NCBI RefSeq assembly: GCF_900454835.1
Contig: NZ_UGTM01000002.1
Span: 434,001 to 498,000 of the forward strand
Source of the DNA: Prevotella denticola
GTDB lineage: Bacteria; Bacteroidota; Bacteroidia; Bacteroidales; Bacteroidaceae
Direction of reading: 5' to 3'
DNA: 64,000 nt
The position numbers and the translations under genes were made by a program. A model generated the notes under the pieces. It had not been told where the DNA came from, did not search any database, and was given only the letters and a program-made list of their open reading frames with translations. Within the stretch, counting starts at the first letter, position 1. Each line of letters opens with the position of its first letter. Below are positions 17,617 through 27,070 of this stretch, piece by piece.

Positions 17617-17697
17617 CATAGGCGATGATGAGCGATGATAGGCGATGATAGGCGGGATAGGCGATGATAATAGGCGATAATAAGCGATGATGGGGAT
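17617..17697. repeat. 10-bp degenerate tandem array (GATGATAGGC-like)
   Basis: About eight units of the form AGCGATGATA / GGCGATGATA repeat with a 10-bp step (one 9-bp slip) between maoC-like and rpsA. Reverse-complement relatives occur at 31,739, 47,404, 48,752 and 53,052. Confidence 0.75.
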
Positions 17698-17733
17698 AAA
17701 AAAAGTACCAGACCGGAAGGCCTGGTACTTTTT
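17698..17733. terminator. Bidirectional terminator between maoC-like and rpsA
   Basis: A symmetric hairpin (AAAAGTACCAG, GGAA-type loop, CTGGTACTTTT) flanked by A run and T run serves both convergent genes. Confidence 0.9.
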
Positions 17734-17757
17734 GGTTATTGTCGTGCAGGAGGCTGA

Positions 17758-19539
17758 TTACTTGCCTTCCTCCATCTTCTTCTTCAGGTCGGCCAGTACG
17801 CCGAGGTCGCCGAGGGATGTGCCGGCAGCAACGTTGTTGATGGCAGCTGCTTCGTTCTTCTGCGGCTTGTTGCTGTTGCGCGGGCGGCGCGGTTCGTCCT
17901 TCACCTCCTCGAACGTGCGGGAGTGGGAGAGGATGATGCGCTTGGTGTCCTTGACGAACTCGATGACCATGAACGGCAGCACCTCACCCAGCTGTGCCTG
18001 CGTGCCGTCTTTCTTGACGAGGTGCTTCGGAGTGGCGAAGCCCTCACCGCCTTCGTTCAGCGTGATGACAGCTCCCTTGTCCATAGACTCGGTGATTTTG
18101 CCCTCGTGAACGGAGCCCGGCGTGTAGATGCGCTCGTATTCGTCCCAAGGATTGGTCTCGAGCTGCTTGTGGCCGAGGCTCAGACGGCGGTTCTCCTTGT
18201 CTATCTCGAGTACGACGACATCGATGTCGGCACCCTGTGTGGTGAACTCTGAAGGATGCTTTACCTTCTTTGTCCAGGAGAGGTCGCTGATGTGGATCAG
18301 GCCGTCGACACCTTCCTCAAGCTCTACGAAGATACCGAAGTTGGTGAAGTTGCGTACCTTTGCCGTGTGCTTCGAGCCTACCGGGTACTTCACCTCGATG
18401 GTCTCCCACGGGTCTTCCTTGAGCTGCTTGATGCCGAGCGACATCTTGCGCTCCTCGCGGTCGAGGGTCAGGATGACAGCCTCTACCTCGTCGCCCACTT
18501 TCAGGAACTCCTGTGCGGAACGCAGGTGCTGGCTCCAGCTCATCTCGGAGACGTGGATCAGGCCCTCTACGCCCGGCTGGATCTCGACGAATGCGCCGTA
18601 GTCGGCCATGACGACTACCTTGCCCTTGACGTGGTCGCCCACCTTGAGGTTCGGGTCGAGCGAATCCCATGGGTGCGGTGTGAGCTGCTTCAGGCCGAGT
18701 GCGATGCGTTTCTTCTCCTCGTCGAAGTCGAGGATGACGACGTTGATCTTCTGGTCGAGCGAAACCACCTCGTGCGGATCGCTTACGCGGCCCCATGACA
18801 GGTCGGTGATGTGTACGAGTCCGTCGACACCGCCGAGGTCGACGAATACACCGTAGGAAGTGATGTTCTTGACGGTACCCTCGAGGATCTGTCCCTTCTC
18901 CAGGTGGGAGATGATTTCCTTGCGCTGTGCTTCCAGCTCGGCCTCGATGAGTGCCTTGTGTGAAACGACTACGTTGCGGAATTCCTGGTTGATCTTGACC
19001 ACTTTGAACTCCATGGTCTTGCCGACGAACACGTCGTAGTCGCGTATAGGATGAACGTCGATCTGGCTGCCCGGGAGGAAGGCCTCGATGCCGAACACAT
19101 CAACGATCATGCCGCCCTTGGTGCGGCTCTTGATGTAGCCCTGGATGACTTCGTCGTTCTCCAGTGCCTTGTTGATGTTCTCCCAGCTCTTCTGCAGGCG
19201 TGCCTTCTTGTGGGAGAGAACGAGCTGTCCGCACTTGTCCTCCTGGTTCTCCACGTAGACTTCAACCTTGTCGCCTACCTTGAGGTCCGGATTGTAACGG
19301 AACTCGGAAGCGGGGATGATGCCGTCGCTCTTGTAGCCGATGTTGACGACTACTTCCTTCTTGTCGATGGAGATGACGGTGCCTTCCACCACCTGGTGTT
19401 CCTGGATCTTGTTGAGCGTCTCGTCGTATGCCTTGGTGAGGTCACCCTTGTCGGCCTCGTTCCTGGCACCGTTCTCGAACTCGTCCCAGTTGAAGTCAGC
19501 TAAAGGCTGCACATTCTGGACGTCTTTGAAATTTGTCAT
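17758..19539 (-). CDS. rpsA: 30S ribosomal protein S1
   Basis: 593 aa, the normal length for Bacteroidetes S1. Six S1 RNA-binding repeats are visible, beginning with VEGTVISIDKKEVVVNIGYK near residue 52 and including GTVKNITSYGVFVDLGGVDG, GKVVVMADYGAFVEIQPGVE and AKVRNFTNFGIFVELEEGVD. The C-terminal tail is charged and carries RPRNSNKPQKNEAA. It binds mRNA on the ribosome to help initiation, important in Bacteroidetes because Shine-Dalgarno sites are weak. Monocistronic, with a strong promoter upstream and a bidirectional terminator. Confidence 0.97.
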   Translation of the reverse strand: MTNFKDVQNVQPLADFNWDEFENGARNEADKGDLTKAYDETLNKIQEHQVVEGTVISIDKKEVVVNIGYKSDGIIPASEFRYNPDLKVGDKVEVYVENQEDKCGQLVLSHKKARLQKSWENINKALENDEVIQGYIKSRTKGGMIVDVFGIEAFLPGSQIDVHPIRDYDVFVGKTMEFKVVKINQEFRNVVVSHKALIEAELEAQRKEIISHLEKGQILEGTVKNITSYGVFVDLGGVDGLVHITDLSWGRVSDPHEVVSLDQKINVVILDFDEEKKRIALGLKQLTPHPWDSLDPNLKVGDHVKGKVVVMADYGAFVEIQPGVEGLIHVSEMSWSQHLRSAQEFLKVGDEVEAVILTLDREERKMSLGIKQLKEDPWETIEVKYPVGSKHTAKVRNFTNFGIFVELEEGVDGLIHISDLSWTKKVKHPSEFTTQGADIDVVVLEIDKENRRLSLGHKQLETNPWDEYERIYTPGSVHEGKITESMDKGAVITLNEGGEGFATPKHLVKKDGTQAQLGEVLPFMVIEFVKDTKRIILSHSRTFEEVKDEPRRPRNSNKPQKNEAAAINNVAAGTSLGDLGVLADLKKKMEEGK

Positions 19540-19622
19540 AAAGTGTTTGAAAAAATAATTTAATTAATAAAGTTCGACTTTATATTGCCTGCGAGATGGG
19601 CAGAAACCGCCCAAATCGGGTG

Positions 19623-19652
19623 CAAAGTTACGAATAATATTCTGAACATCAA
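19623..19652 (-). promoter_or_regulatory. rpsA promoter
   Basis: Minus strand TTG (19650-19652), 19-nt spacer, TAACTTTG (19623-19630). This is an excellent match to the Bacteroidetes housekeeping consensus. It gives a leader of about 80 nt that contains GGGCGGTTTCTGCCC, a small stem-loop. Confidence 0.75.
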
Positions 19653-22600
19653 CGTTTTTGAGGAGCTTTTTTTGTTTTTTTCTTCCTGTGCCCGAAGATG
19701 TCGCCCAGGTTGTTGAAGTCTTTCTTCAGGATCAGTCCTATGCCCTGCGTGGTCAGCGAGTTGCGGGTGAAATAGCGGTCGTTGGTCTGGTTGTAGACGC
19801 GGAAGGCGACGTTGCCGCTCGGGAAGAGGAGGTAACGGATGTCGAAGTCGCCGATGAAGGAGCCTTTGTCTTTCGCCACGTTGTTGCGGTAGCCGAACTG
19901 TCCGTTGAAGAGGAGGCGGTTGTTGAGCATGCTTCCGGAGAGCATCCCCTCGTATTCGGCGTTGTCGAAGCCCTCGTTGCCGGTGGCGATGTTGGCTCCG
20001 AAGTTCCAGTTGTTGTCCTTCACGACGTTGGACAGCACGGTGTTGATCTGCTGCGAGAGTGTCCCCGAGAGGAGGCTCTGCATGGCGAGTGCCGTGCCGC
20101 TGTGTTCCTCGTTCTTCTGTGCTGTGCTGTTGTTGTTGGTCTGGGGATAGAAGCGTCCTACGGCGAGCAGGTAGAGCACCTGCTGGTTGAGTTCCTGTTC
20201 TGAGTTGAGGACGGAGCGCACCATCTGCTGCGCATCGGGCGAGAGGGAGGGGAGGTCGAGCCCGAAGGTGACGGTCGGTGCGCCCGGCGTACCTTCTATG
20301 TTCAGCAGGCAATTCACCTTCGTGTTGTTGCCCGAGAAGGAGCTGCCTAGTCCGAGGTCGCCCAGCGGCACAGAGTTGATGATGTAGCTTGCCTTCAGGT
20401 TCAGGGCGGCGTTGAAGGGGTCGCCGCCGAAGGCGATGGTCGATCCCGGCTGGAAGATGAATTGCTTGTGGATGATGTCCTGGATGGTGAGGTTGTATTG
20501 TCCGTAGGAGACACTGTAGTTGCCGAAGAGCTGGAATGCGCCTTTATTATAATAGGTGGCGCGGATGATTCCCGATCCGTTCAGGCGTATGTTGTCGCCC
20601 GTCGTCTCGTCGAGCAGCACGCCGAGGGTGAGGTTGGGGTTCGTGTGCAGGACGAAGTTCATGTGCAGGTCGCTCGGGATGTCGTCATAGCCGGGGATGA
20701 CGAGGGCCTGTCTTGCCGTGGCCCGGGCCGTGTGTCCGGCGGTATCGGCAGCGTCGGCAGTCTGCAGGCCGGTGCTGTCCTCGGGCAGGCCGACCCACCG
20801 GATGAAGTTGCTCGGTCCGGCATCGCCTGCCGATGCGGCGTTGTAGGTAAGGCTGGTGTTCTTCTCCGGCGTGAGGTCGATGTTCATGGTCGTCTCTCCC
20901 GGTCCGCCTTTTATGCGGCAGTTCCCCGTGCCGTAGACGATGCCCCAGAACGATTCCTTGTCCTGTTTCTTCGGGTGGTTGTAGGCAAGGAGGTTCTGCG
21001 CCTCGATGTTGATGTCGTAGGTGAGGTGGCGCAGGCTGTTGTGGTGCAGTCCGCCGGTGACGATGCCGATGTGTCCCTGCGGGTCGGCGACGGTGTCTCT
21101 GCCGAAGATGATTTCGTTCGGAACCATGCGGATGCGGGCATCGTGCAGGGTGTAGACGGTGCCTGTCGGTTTGACGAAGATGCTGCCGCGGGCCTCCATG
21201 TCGCCCTCGAGGTTGACGTTGCTGAGCGGTCCTACCACTTTGCACCATCCGTTCGCCCTTGCCTGGATCTGGTCCATGAACGATCCGCAGAAGCTCCGGA
21301 GGAAGTAGAGGTGGGTGTCGTGGGCGTAGATGGGCAGGTTGATGTAGCTGTTGCGGAGGTCCACGTAGCCCTTGATGTCCGTGCGTGCGTCGCCGTCGTC
21401 GGCATGGGCGTCGATGTTGACTCTCCCTTCCCGGCCGTTGTATCCGACGCTGGCATGGAGCGTTCCCATGTCGCCTTCCTCGAACTGGAAGCCGTTGACC
21501 TCGAGGCGGGCTTCCATCTGCGGGTGATGGAAGAACGATCTGACGGCGGCCGTCCCCGTCGCTGTCCCGGCGAAGCTGACGCTGTGGAAGTTGACGAGGT
21601 TGAGGATGTAGGGGACATCGATCTCCCTGAACCTGACGAGGATGGAGTCGCCGGGGTTGCCGGAGGTCTGTCCGTTGGCGATGATGTGCTGGTTGCGGTT
21701 GGAGAGTTCGAAGTGGTCGATCGTGAGGCTGTTCCGGTGGTAGGAGAGGTCGGAGGGCTGCACCTGCAGGGCGACGGAATCGAAGTGGATGGTCGACGGG
21801 TTGAAGTGCAGCCGGGTCTCCAGTCCGCCCCGTCGGCGTGCGAAGGAGGCGGTGCTGCTGATGTTTCCGTGTACCGGCGATTCGCCCGGGATGCGGAAGG
21901 CGATGTCCGAGGCGACGCTGTTCTCGGCGATGTGTCCCTGTGCGTTCAGGACGACGTGCGGTCCGCTTCCGCCTTTCCTCTCGGCGGAGATGTCCGCAAG
22001 CAGTCCCTGTGGCCTGCTGCTGACGTTCAGCAGCAGGTGGCGGATGTGCTGTCCGGCGCAGTCGATGCCGGGTGCTTCGACGTGCAGGTTCAGTCCGTTG
22101 TGCCGTTCGTCCACTCTGCCGTCTATCTTGACGGGACGGGCGGTCTCGACGGGTGTCCTGAAGAGGCTGTTGAGCATCCGTGTGTCGTCCAGCTGCAAGG
22201 AGAAGGCGTAATCGGCCTTTCCCTTGGCAATGCTGTACTGCGGATGCGGGTAAACCAGGCTGGGAAGATAATGTCCCAGCACACGGACGATGCTCTGCGG
22301 CAGCGTGGCATAGTCGTACTGTCCGGCAAGGTGCAGTTCGCCGAAGTCGGTCCGTGCGTCAAGCGACCTGCCCAGCAGTCCGCTCGAAGCCTTGGCCTCC
22401 AGCCTTCCGAGGCGGATGTCCTGTCCCTCGCCGGTCATGGCGAAGCCGCTGACGGCGAGGCTTCCGGAAAGGTCGTCGAGGCTGGTTCCCTGTCCTTTGA
22501 CGGAGGAGGAGAACGACAGGGTCCTGTCTCCCAGGGCATCGGTCAGGTGCAGGCGGTGCAGGTTGACGGCTCGGGCATCGACCGTGAGGTCGGCCGACAG

Positions 22601-24157
22601 TTTTCCCCTCCGGTGGAGGAAGGCGAGGATGCCGGCGGCTTTTCCGTCGACGGAGAGTTTTCCGTTCGGGTCGTCTATCGATGCTTTCCCGCTGAAGGCG
22701 TCGTTGCGGCAGGCTCCGTCCAGCCGGATGTTGCGGTAGGTATAGCCTTTGTAACAGAACGACCGTACGTCCCCTTTCGCAAGAATCGAGGAGAGGTCGG
22801 TATTCCCTTCCACCCTGATGTCTGTGCTGATGCTGCCGAAGTCGCTGTTGCCGAGCACCTTCGCCAGGTCGAATCCGCCGGTATGCACGGTCGCCCGGAA
22901 GTTCTTTCCGTGGATGCCGGCCGCCAGCCGCACGCTGCCCGCTCCTGTACGGAACTGTCCTTCAGCCGTATAACGGCCTGCATTGTGGGCGAACGAGCCG
23001 TGATAGAAGATGTTGCCGAGGCCATCCAACGGTCCGGGCAGGGGCTTTCGGGCGACCTGGGCGATGCGGCGCAGGGTGTTGCCGCTGATGCGCAGCGGCG
23101 TGAAGGAGCAGTCCCATGCCGGCACAGTCCCCCGGAGTCTGACCCGTCCTTTCGCCCTGATGAGCGTGGACAGCGACCGGTCGGCCAGATAGAGCCGTTT
23201 CACCCGGAGCGAACGTCTCGTCCCCCGTGCCTCCAGGGCGGCATCGTAGGTCTCCGTGAAGGTCTTCAGGGCAGGCAGCAGCGGGGCGAAGTCGGCCGGC
23301 GTGACCGATGCCCTGAAGCCCTTGACGGCATAGCGCAGCGTGCTGTCGTCCAGCCGTTTTCCCCTCATGCGGTAGTCGGCCGACAGCTCTTTCAGCGTAA
23401 TGCTGCTGGCGGGTGTCTCGAGGCGGAAGTCGCACAGCGAGGTATGGCGGCGGCCGGCCTTCAGGCCGAACGTCAGCTGCCGTACCTCCAGGCCTGCCGC
23501 TTCCCTGAACGCCAGCGTACGGAGGTCGGCCCACAGGCTGGTGTCCTTCAGCTCGTGGAGGACGAGATAGGCCGAGATGCCGCTCACGCTGATGTGGTCC
23601 GCATTCAGCCTGCCGGGCGTGCGGGGCGCATCGAGACGGTCGTACCGGATGCTGCCGTGGCGTATGACGAGACTGTTGATGGAGAGGTGGAGCGGGGTAT
23701 GGGCGGTGGTGTCTTTCGAGGCCAGCGAGTCCAGGGCGAACTGGAAGTTGGGGCGGGCGTTGCGGTCCGTCTTGTAGAAATCCGCCTGCAGTCCGAAGAC
23801 CTGTGCCGACGAGATGTTGATATCTCCTGTCCGCAGCAGCCGCCAGAGGTCGACCCTCGCACCGATGCGCGCCGCCGAGAGCATCCGTTTCTTCTGCTGA
23901 TCGTAGATGAGGACATCGTCCAGCACGAAGCGGTTGAATACGCCCAGGTCGATACGTCCTACACGCACCTCCGTGCCCAGCTTCCGTCCGGCCGCACCGG
24001 CTGCCTTATGGGCGAGGAAACCCTGTACTGCCGGCAGGTGCAGCAGTACGATGGCGGAGAGGTAGAGACCTGCCACGGTCCATACCATCCACCGGATAAT
24101 TGTTCGGAGTTTCTTCAATGCGTCTGCAAAACTACTAAAAAAACGGTTTCTGCTCAA
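19649..24157 (-). CDS. tamB: TamB-family translocation/assembly protein (DUF490)
   Basis: 1502 aa. An N-terminal signal anchor (WMVWTVAGLYLSAIVLLHLP, about 23-42) is followed by a very long beta-rich body. The C-terminal TamB/DUF490 domain shows LNIEGTPGAPTVTFGLDLP, SPDAQQMVRSVLNSEQELNQQ and the terminal QGIGLILKKDFNNLGDIFG. TamB spans the periplasm and works with an Omp85 partner in outer-membrane protein or lipid transport. No Omp85 gene is next to it here. The start lies only about 12 nt from a possible -7 element (CATCTTTG, 24169-24176), so the true start may be slightly downstream. Confidence 0.92.
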   Translation of the reverse strand: MSRNRFFSSFADALKKLRTIIRWMVWTVAGLYLSAIVLLHLPAVQGFLAHKAAGAAGRKLGTEVRVGRIDLGVFNRFVLDDVLIYDQQKKRMLSAARIGARVDLWRLLRTGDINISSAQVFGLQADFYKTDRNARPNFQFALDSLASKDTTAHTPLHLSINSLVIRHGSIRYDRLDAPRTPGRLNADHISVSGISAYLVLHELKDTSLWADLRTLAFREAAGLEVRQLTFGLKAGRRHTSLCDFRLETPASSITLKELSADYRMRGKRLDDSTLRYAVKGFRASVTPADFAPLLPALKTFTETYDAALEARGTRRSLRVKRLYLADRSLSTLIRAKGRVRLRGTVPAWDCSFTPLRISGNTLRRIAQVARKPLPGPLDGLGNIFYHGSFAHNAGRYTAEGQFRTGAGSVRLAAGIHGKNFRATVHTGGFDLAKVLGNSDFGSISTDIRVEGNTDLSSILAKGDVRSFCYKGYTYRNIRLDGACRNDAFSGKASIDDPNGKLSVDGKAAGILAFLHRRGKLSADLTVDARAVNLHRLHLTDALGDRTLSFSSSVKGQGTSLDDLSGSLAVSGFAMTGEGQDIRLGRLEAKASSGLLGRSLDARTDFGELHLAGQYDYATLPQSIVRVLGHYLPSLVYPHPQYSIAKGKADYAFSLQLDDTRMLNSLFRTPVETARPVKIDGRVDERHNGLNLHVEAPGIDCAGQHIRHLLLNVSSRPQGLLADISAERKGGSGPHVVLNAQGHIAENSVASDIAFRIPGESPVHGNISSTASFARRRGGLETRLHFNPSTIHFDSVALQVQPSDLSYHRNSLTIDHFELSNRNQHIIANGQTSGNPGDSILVRFREIDVPYILNLVNFHSVSFAGTATGTAAVRSFFHHPQMEARLEVNGFQFEEGDMGTLHASVGYNGREGRVNIDAHADDGDARTDIKGYVDLRNSYINLPIYAHDTHLYFLRSFCGSFMDQIQARANGWCKVVGPLSNVNLEGDMEARGSIFVKPTGTVYTLHDARIRMVPNEIIFGRDTVADPQGHIGIVTGGLHHNSLRHLTYDINIEAQNLLAYNHPKKQDKESFWGIVYGTGNCRIKGGPGETTMNIDLTPEKNTSLTYNAASAGDAGPSNFIRWVGLPEDSTGLQTADAADTAGHTARATARQALVIPGYDDIPSDLHMNFVLHTNPNLTLGVLLDETTGDNIRLNGSGIIRATYYNKGAFQLFGNYSVSYGQYNLTIQDIIHKQFIFQPGSTIAFGGDPFNAALNLKASYIINSVPLGDLGLGSSFSGNNTKVNCLLNIEGTPGAPTVTFGLDLPSLSPDAQQMVRSVLNSEQELNQQVLYLLAVGRFYPQTNNNSTAQKNEEHSGTALAMQSLLSGTLSQQINTVLSNVVKDNNWNFGANIATGNEGFDNAEYEGMLSGSMLNNRLLFNGQFGYRNNVAKDKGSFIGDFDIRYLLFPSGNVAFRVYNQTNDRYFTRNSLTTQGIGLILKKDFNNLGDIFGHRKKKTKKAPQKR

Positions 24158-24197
24158 ATTATTACATTCAAAGATGACAAATCTCCTTAAAAATTGC

Positions 24198-24205
24198 TAC
24201 ATTTG
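24198..24205 (+). promoter_or_regulatory. Possible nqr operon -7 element
   Basis: TACATTTG fits TAnnTTTG. No clear TTG is seen 19-21 nt upstream. It lies about 104 nt before nqrA and is divergent to the possible tamB promoter. Confidence 0.4.
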
Positions 24206-24308
24206 CAGAAAATAAGCTGCGCTCGGCAAATTGAAAGCACGTGTGCGGCTTGTGCGGATACGGTAATCTCAAGATGAAATAATATAAAAAATCGGATTTA
24301 TCATTGTT

Positions 24309-25658
24309 ATGGCAAATGTAATTAAGTTACGGAAGGGCTTAGACATTCACCTTGCAGGACGCGCGCAGGAACAGATGCTGCCCGTGCAGGCAGCCGTGGA
24401 GTATGCGCTCGTACCCGACGACTTCGTGGGGGTGACCCCCAGGGTGACCGTCCGTGAAGGCGACCATGTCCGTGCCGGCGATCCGCTGTTCGTGGACAAG
24501 GGCTGTCCGGAGGAGGGCTTCGCTTCCCCTGTGAGCGGCACCGTATCGGCAGTCGAACGCGGGGCACGGCGCAAGGTGCTGCGGGTGAAGGTCAAGGCCG
24601 ATGCGCAGCAGGAATATGCCGACTTCGGCGTAAAGGACGTGACAGGCCTGTCGGCAGACGGGGTCAGGGACGCATTGCTGAAGGCGGGACTCTTCGGCTA
24701 CATCACCCAGCTGCCGTATGCCGTCGCCACACGGCCTGACACGGAACCGAAGGCCATCTTCGTGTCGGCTCTTCGTGACAAGCCCCTGCAGGGCGACTTC
24801 GAGTATGAGCTGAAAGGACAGGAGCACGATTTCCAGACAGGGCTTACGGCACTGTCCAGGATAGCCCGGGTCTGCCTCGGCATCGGTGCGCGGCAGACGG
24901 CGGAAGCCCTGACCGGGGCGAAGGATGTGGAGGTGAACGTCTTCGACGGTCCGTACCCGGCAGGCAATGTCGGCGTGCAGGTCAACCACGTCGCGCCGGT
25001 CAACAAGGGCGAGGTGGTGTGGACGGTCGATCCCACGGCCGTCATTTTCTTTGGCCGCCTGTTCAACACCGGGCGGGTGAACCTCATGCGCCGTGTCGCC
25101 GTGGCCGGCAGCAGGGTGAAGCAGACCGGTTATGTGGATGCGCTCGTCGGCACGCCGCTGAAGCAGATTCTGGCCGGCAACGTCGCCGACGGGGGCCATG
25201 TGCGCATCCTCAACGGCAATCCGCTCACCGGTGTCATCGCCGACGAGGCCGCCGTGCTCGGTGCCCACACCTCGGAGGTGACGGTGATTCCGGAGGGCGA
25301 CGACGTACACGAGGCGTTCGGATGGATGCTCCCCCGGCTCGACGACTTCTCCACCTCGCGCAGCTACTTCAGCTGGCTGCAGGGCGGAAAGACGTACGAC
25401 CTCGATGCCCGCATCAAGGGCGGCGAACGCCACATGATCATGAGCGGCGAGTACGACAGGGTGTTGCCGATGGACATCTACGGCGAGTACCTCGTCAAGT
25501 CGATCCTCTCCGGCAACATCGACAGCCAGGAGCAGCTGGGCATCTACGAGGTGAGTCCGGAGGACTTCGCCCTCGCCGAGTTCGTCGACAGTTCCAAGCT
25601 GCCGCTGCAGAAGATTGTCCGCCAGGGACTGGATATCCTTAGAAAAGAAAACGCATAG
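24309..25658 (+). CDS. nqrA: Na+-translocating NADH:quinone reductase subunit A
   Basis: 449 aa, full length. The N-terminus IKLRKGLDIHLAGRAQEQ and the GFASPVSGTVSAVERGARRK barrel-sandwich segment are characteristic of NqrA. The protein is the soluble subunit on the cytoplasmic face that contributes to the quinone site of the six-subunit Nqr pump, which oxidises NADH and exports Na+. It is the first gene of nqrABCDEF and is separated from nqrB by an unusual 242-bp spacer with hairpin repeats. Confidence 0.96.
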   Translation: MANVIKLRKGLDIHLAGRAQEQMLPVQAAVEYALVPDDFVGVTPRVTVREGDHVRAGDPLFVDKGCPEEGFASPVSGTVSAVERGARRKVLRVKVKADAQQEYADFGVKDVTGLSADGVRDALLKAGLFGYITQLPYAVATRPDTEPKAIFVSALRDKPLQGDFEYELKGQEHDFQTGLTALSRIARVCLGIGARQTAEALTGAKDVEVNVFDGPYPAGNVGVQVNHVAPVNKGEVVWTVDPTAVIFFGRLFNTGRVNLMRRVAVAGSRVKQTGYVDALVGTPLKQILAGNVADGGHVRILNGNPLTGVIADEAAVLGAHTSEVTVIPEGDDVHEAFGWMLPRLDDFSTSRSYFSWLQGGKTYDLDARIKGGERHMIMSGEYDRVLPMDIYGEYLVKSILSGNIDSQEQLGIYEVSPEDFALAEFVDSSKLPLQKIVRQGLDILRKENA

Positions 25659-25748
25659 GGGACTTGATGAACCCGCGATGACGTCAACTTCAGCTCCCTG
25701 TCCGGCCATCGGCATCTGTCCGTCCGGCAGCCTGCCGCGTTCCACGGG

Positions 25749-25858
25749 CACGGTCCCGATGTTCCCGCACGGTCGGGAACACGGTTCCCAAGGGCCGGGA
25801 ACAGGATTCCCAAGCGGTTGGGAACAGGATTCCCAGACGGTCGGGAACGGTTCCGCCG
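25749..25858 (+). repeat. Tandem palindromic repeats in the nqrA-nqrB spacer
   Basis: At least three units with a step of 22-23 bp carry GGGAAC...GTTCCC or GGGAAC...ATTCCC (GGGAACACGGTTCCC at 25776, GGGAACAGGATTCCC at 25798 and 25821), plus a fourth partial one at 25844 and an inverted copy near 25755-25768. Each unit can form its own small stem-loop. The spacer from 25659 to 25900 has no gene. Confidence 0.8.
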
Positions 25859-25900
25859 GAGAGGAGCTTCAGACTTTAAGAACCCTATAACAAAAGTATT

Positions 25901-27052
25901 ATGAGCTTAAGAAATTATCTCGATAAGATACGCCCGAATTTCGACGAGGGCGGAAAGCTTCATGCCTTCAAGAGCGTCTTCGATGGTTTCGATTCGTTCC
26001 TCTACGTCTCCAGCGAGACATCCAGGAGCGGCGTTTCCATCCACGATGCCATTGACTCGAAGCGAATCATGAGCCTGGTGGTGCTGGCACTGGTGCCCGC
26101 CATGCTGTTCGGAATGTACAACATCGGCTACCAGAATGCCGCTGCCGCCGGCCGGCTGGCGGAAGCAAGCTGCTGGGGGATGTTCCTCTACGGCCTGCTG
26201 GCACTGCTGCCGAACATCCTTGTCTCTTACATCGTCGGTCTGGGCATCGAGTTCGCCTGGGCACAGTGGAAGGGCGAGGAGATTCAGGAGGGCTATCTGG
26301 TGTCGGGCATCCTGATCCCGCTGATCATCCCCGTGACCACGCCGCTGTGGACCCTCGTGCTCGCCGTGGCTTTCGCCGTCATCTTCACCAAGGAGATTTT
26401 CGGCGGAACAGGCATGAACATCTTCAACGTGGCACTGGCGGCGCGCGCCTTCCTCTTCTTCTCCTATCCGAGCCGGATGACCGGCGACAGCATCTGGGTG
26501 GCCCGGGAGTCCATCTTCGGACTGGGCTACACGCTCCCCGACGGCTTCACGATGGCGACGCCGCTGGGGCAGATAGGGCAGGGCGTGACGGTCAACGCCT
26601 CGCTCCAGGACATGATCACCGGACTCATTCCCGGCTCCGTCGGCGAGACGTCGGTCATCGCCATCGCCATCGGTGCGGTCATTCTTCTCTGGACGGACAT
26701 CGCCAGCTGGAAGACGATGCTGAGCGTGTTCCTCGGCGGAACCGTCATGGGGCTGATCTTCCAGTCGTCAGGTGCGACGCCGATTCCCTGGTACGAGCAT
26801 CTCGTGCTGGGCGGCTTCTGCTTCGGTGCGGTCTTCATGGCGACCGACCCCGTCACCTCGGCGCGTACCGAGACCGGCAAGTGGTTCTACGGCTTCTTCG
26901 TCGGTGCGATGGCCATCATCATCCGTGTCCTCAACCCCGGTTACCCCGAGGGCATGATGCTCGCCATCCTCTTCGGTAATATGTTCGCACCGTTGATCGA
27001 CTACTGTGTCGTGCAGTCCAACATCAGCAAGCGCGCCAAGCGTGCCAAATAA
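25901..27052 (+). CDS. nqrB: Na+-translocating NADH:quinone reductase subunit B
   Basis: 383 aa integral membrane protein with about ten helices. The covalent FMN motif GSVGETS places the flavinylated threonine at T250. The fold is shared with RnfD. NqrB with NqrD, E and C forms the membrane sodium path and carries ubiquinone/menaquinone-reducing flavins. It is followed by nqrC after 18 nt. Confidence 0.96.
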   Translation: MSLRNYLDKIRPNFDEGGKLHAFKSVFDGFDSFLYVSSETSRSGVSIHDAIDSKRIMSLVVLALVPAMLFGMYNIGYQNAAAAGRLAEASCWGMFLYGLLALLPNILVSYIVGLGIEFAWAQWKGEEIQEGYLVSGILIPLIIPVTTPLWTLVLAVAFAVIFTKEIFGGTGMNIFNVALAARAFLFFSYPSRMTGDSIWVARESIFGLGYTLPDGFTMATPLGQIGQGVTVNASLQDMITGLIPGSVGETSVIAIAIGAVILLWTDIASWKTMLSVFLGGTVMGLIFQSSGATPIPWYEHLVLGGFCFGAVFMATDPVTSARTETGKWFYGFFVGAMAIIIRVLNPGYPEGMMLAILFGNMFAPLIDYCVVQSNISKRAKRAK

Positions 27053-27070
27053 ACAAGGAGGAGAAACGAA

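Noticed and set aside
20462..24190. 1242-codon plus-strand open frame
   Set aside because: Lies fully antisense to tamB, has no recognisable domains and arises from GC-rich codon bias in the opposite frame.
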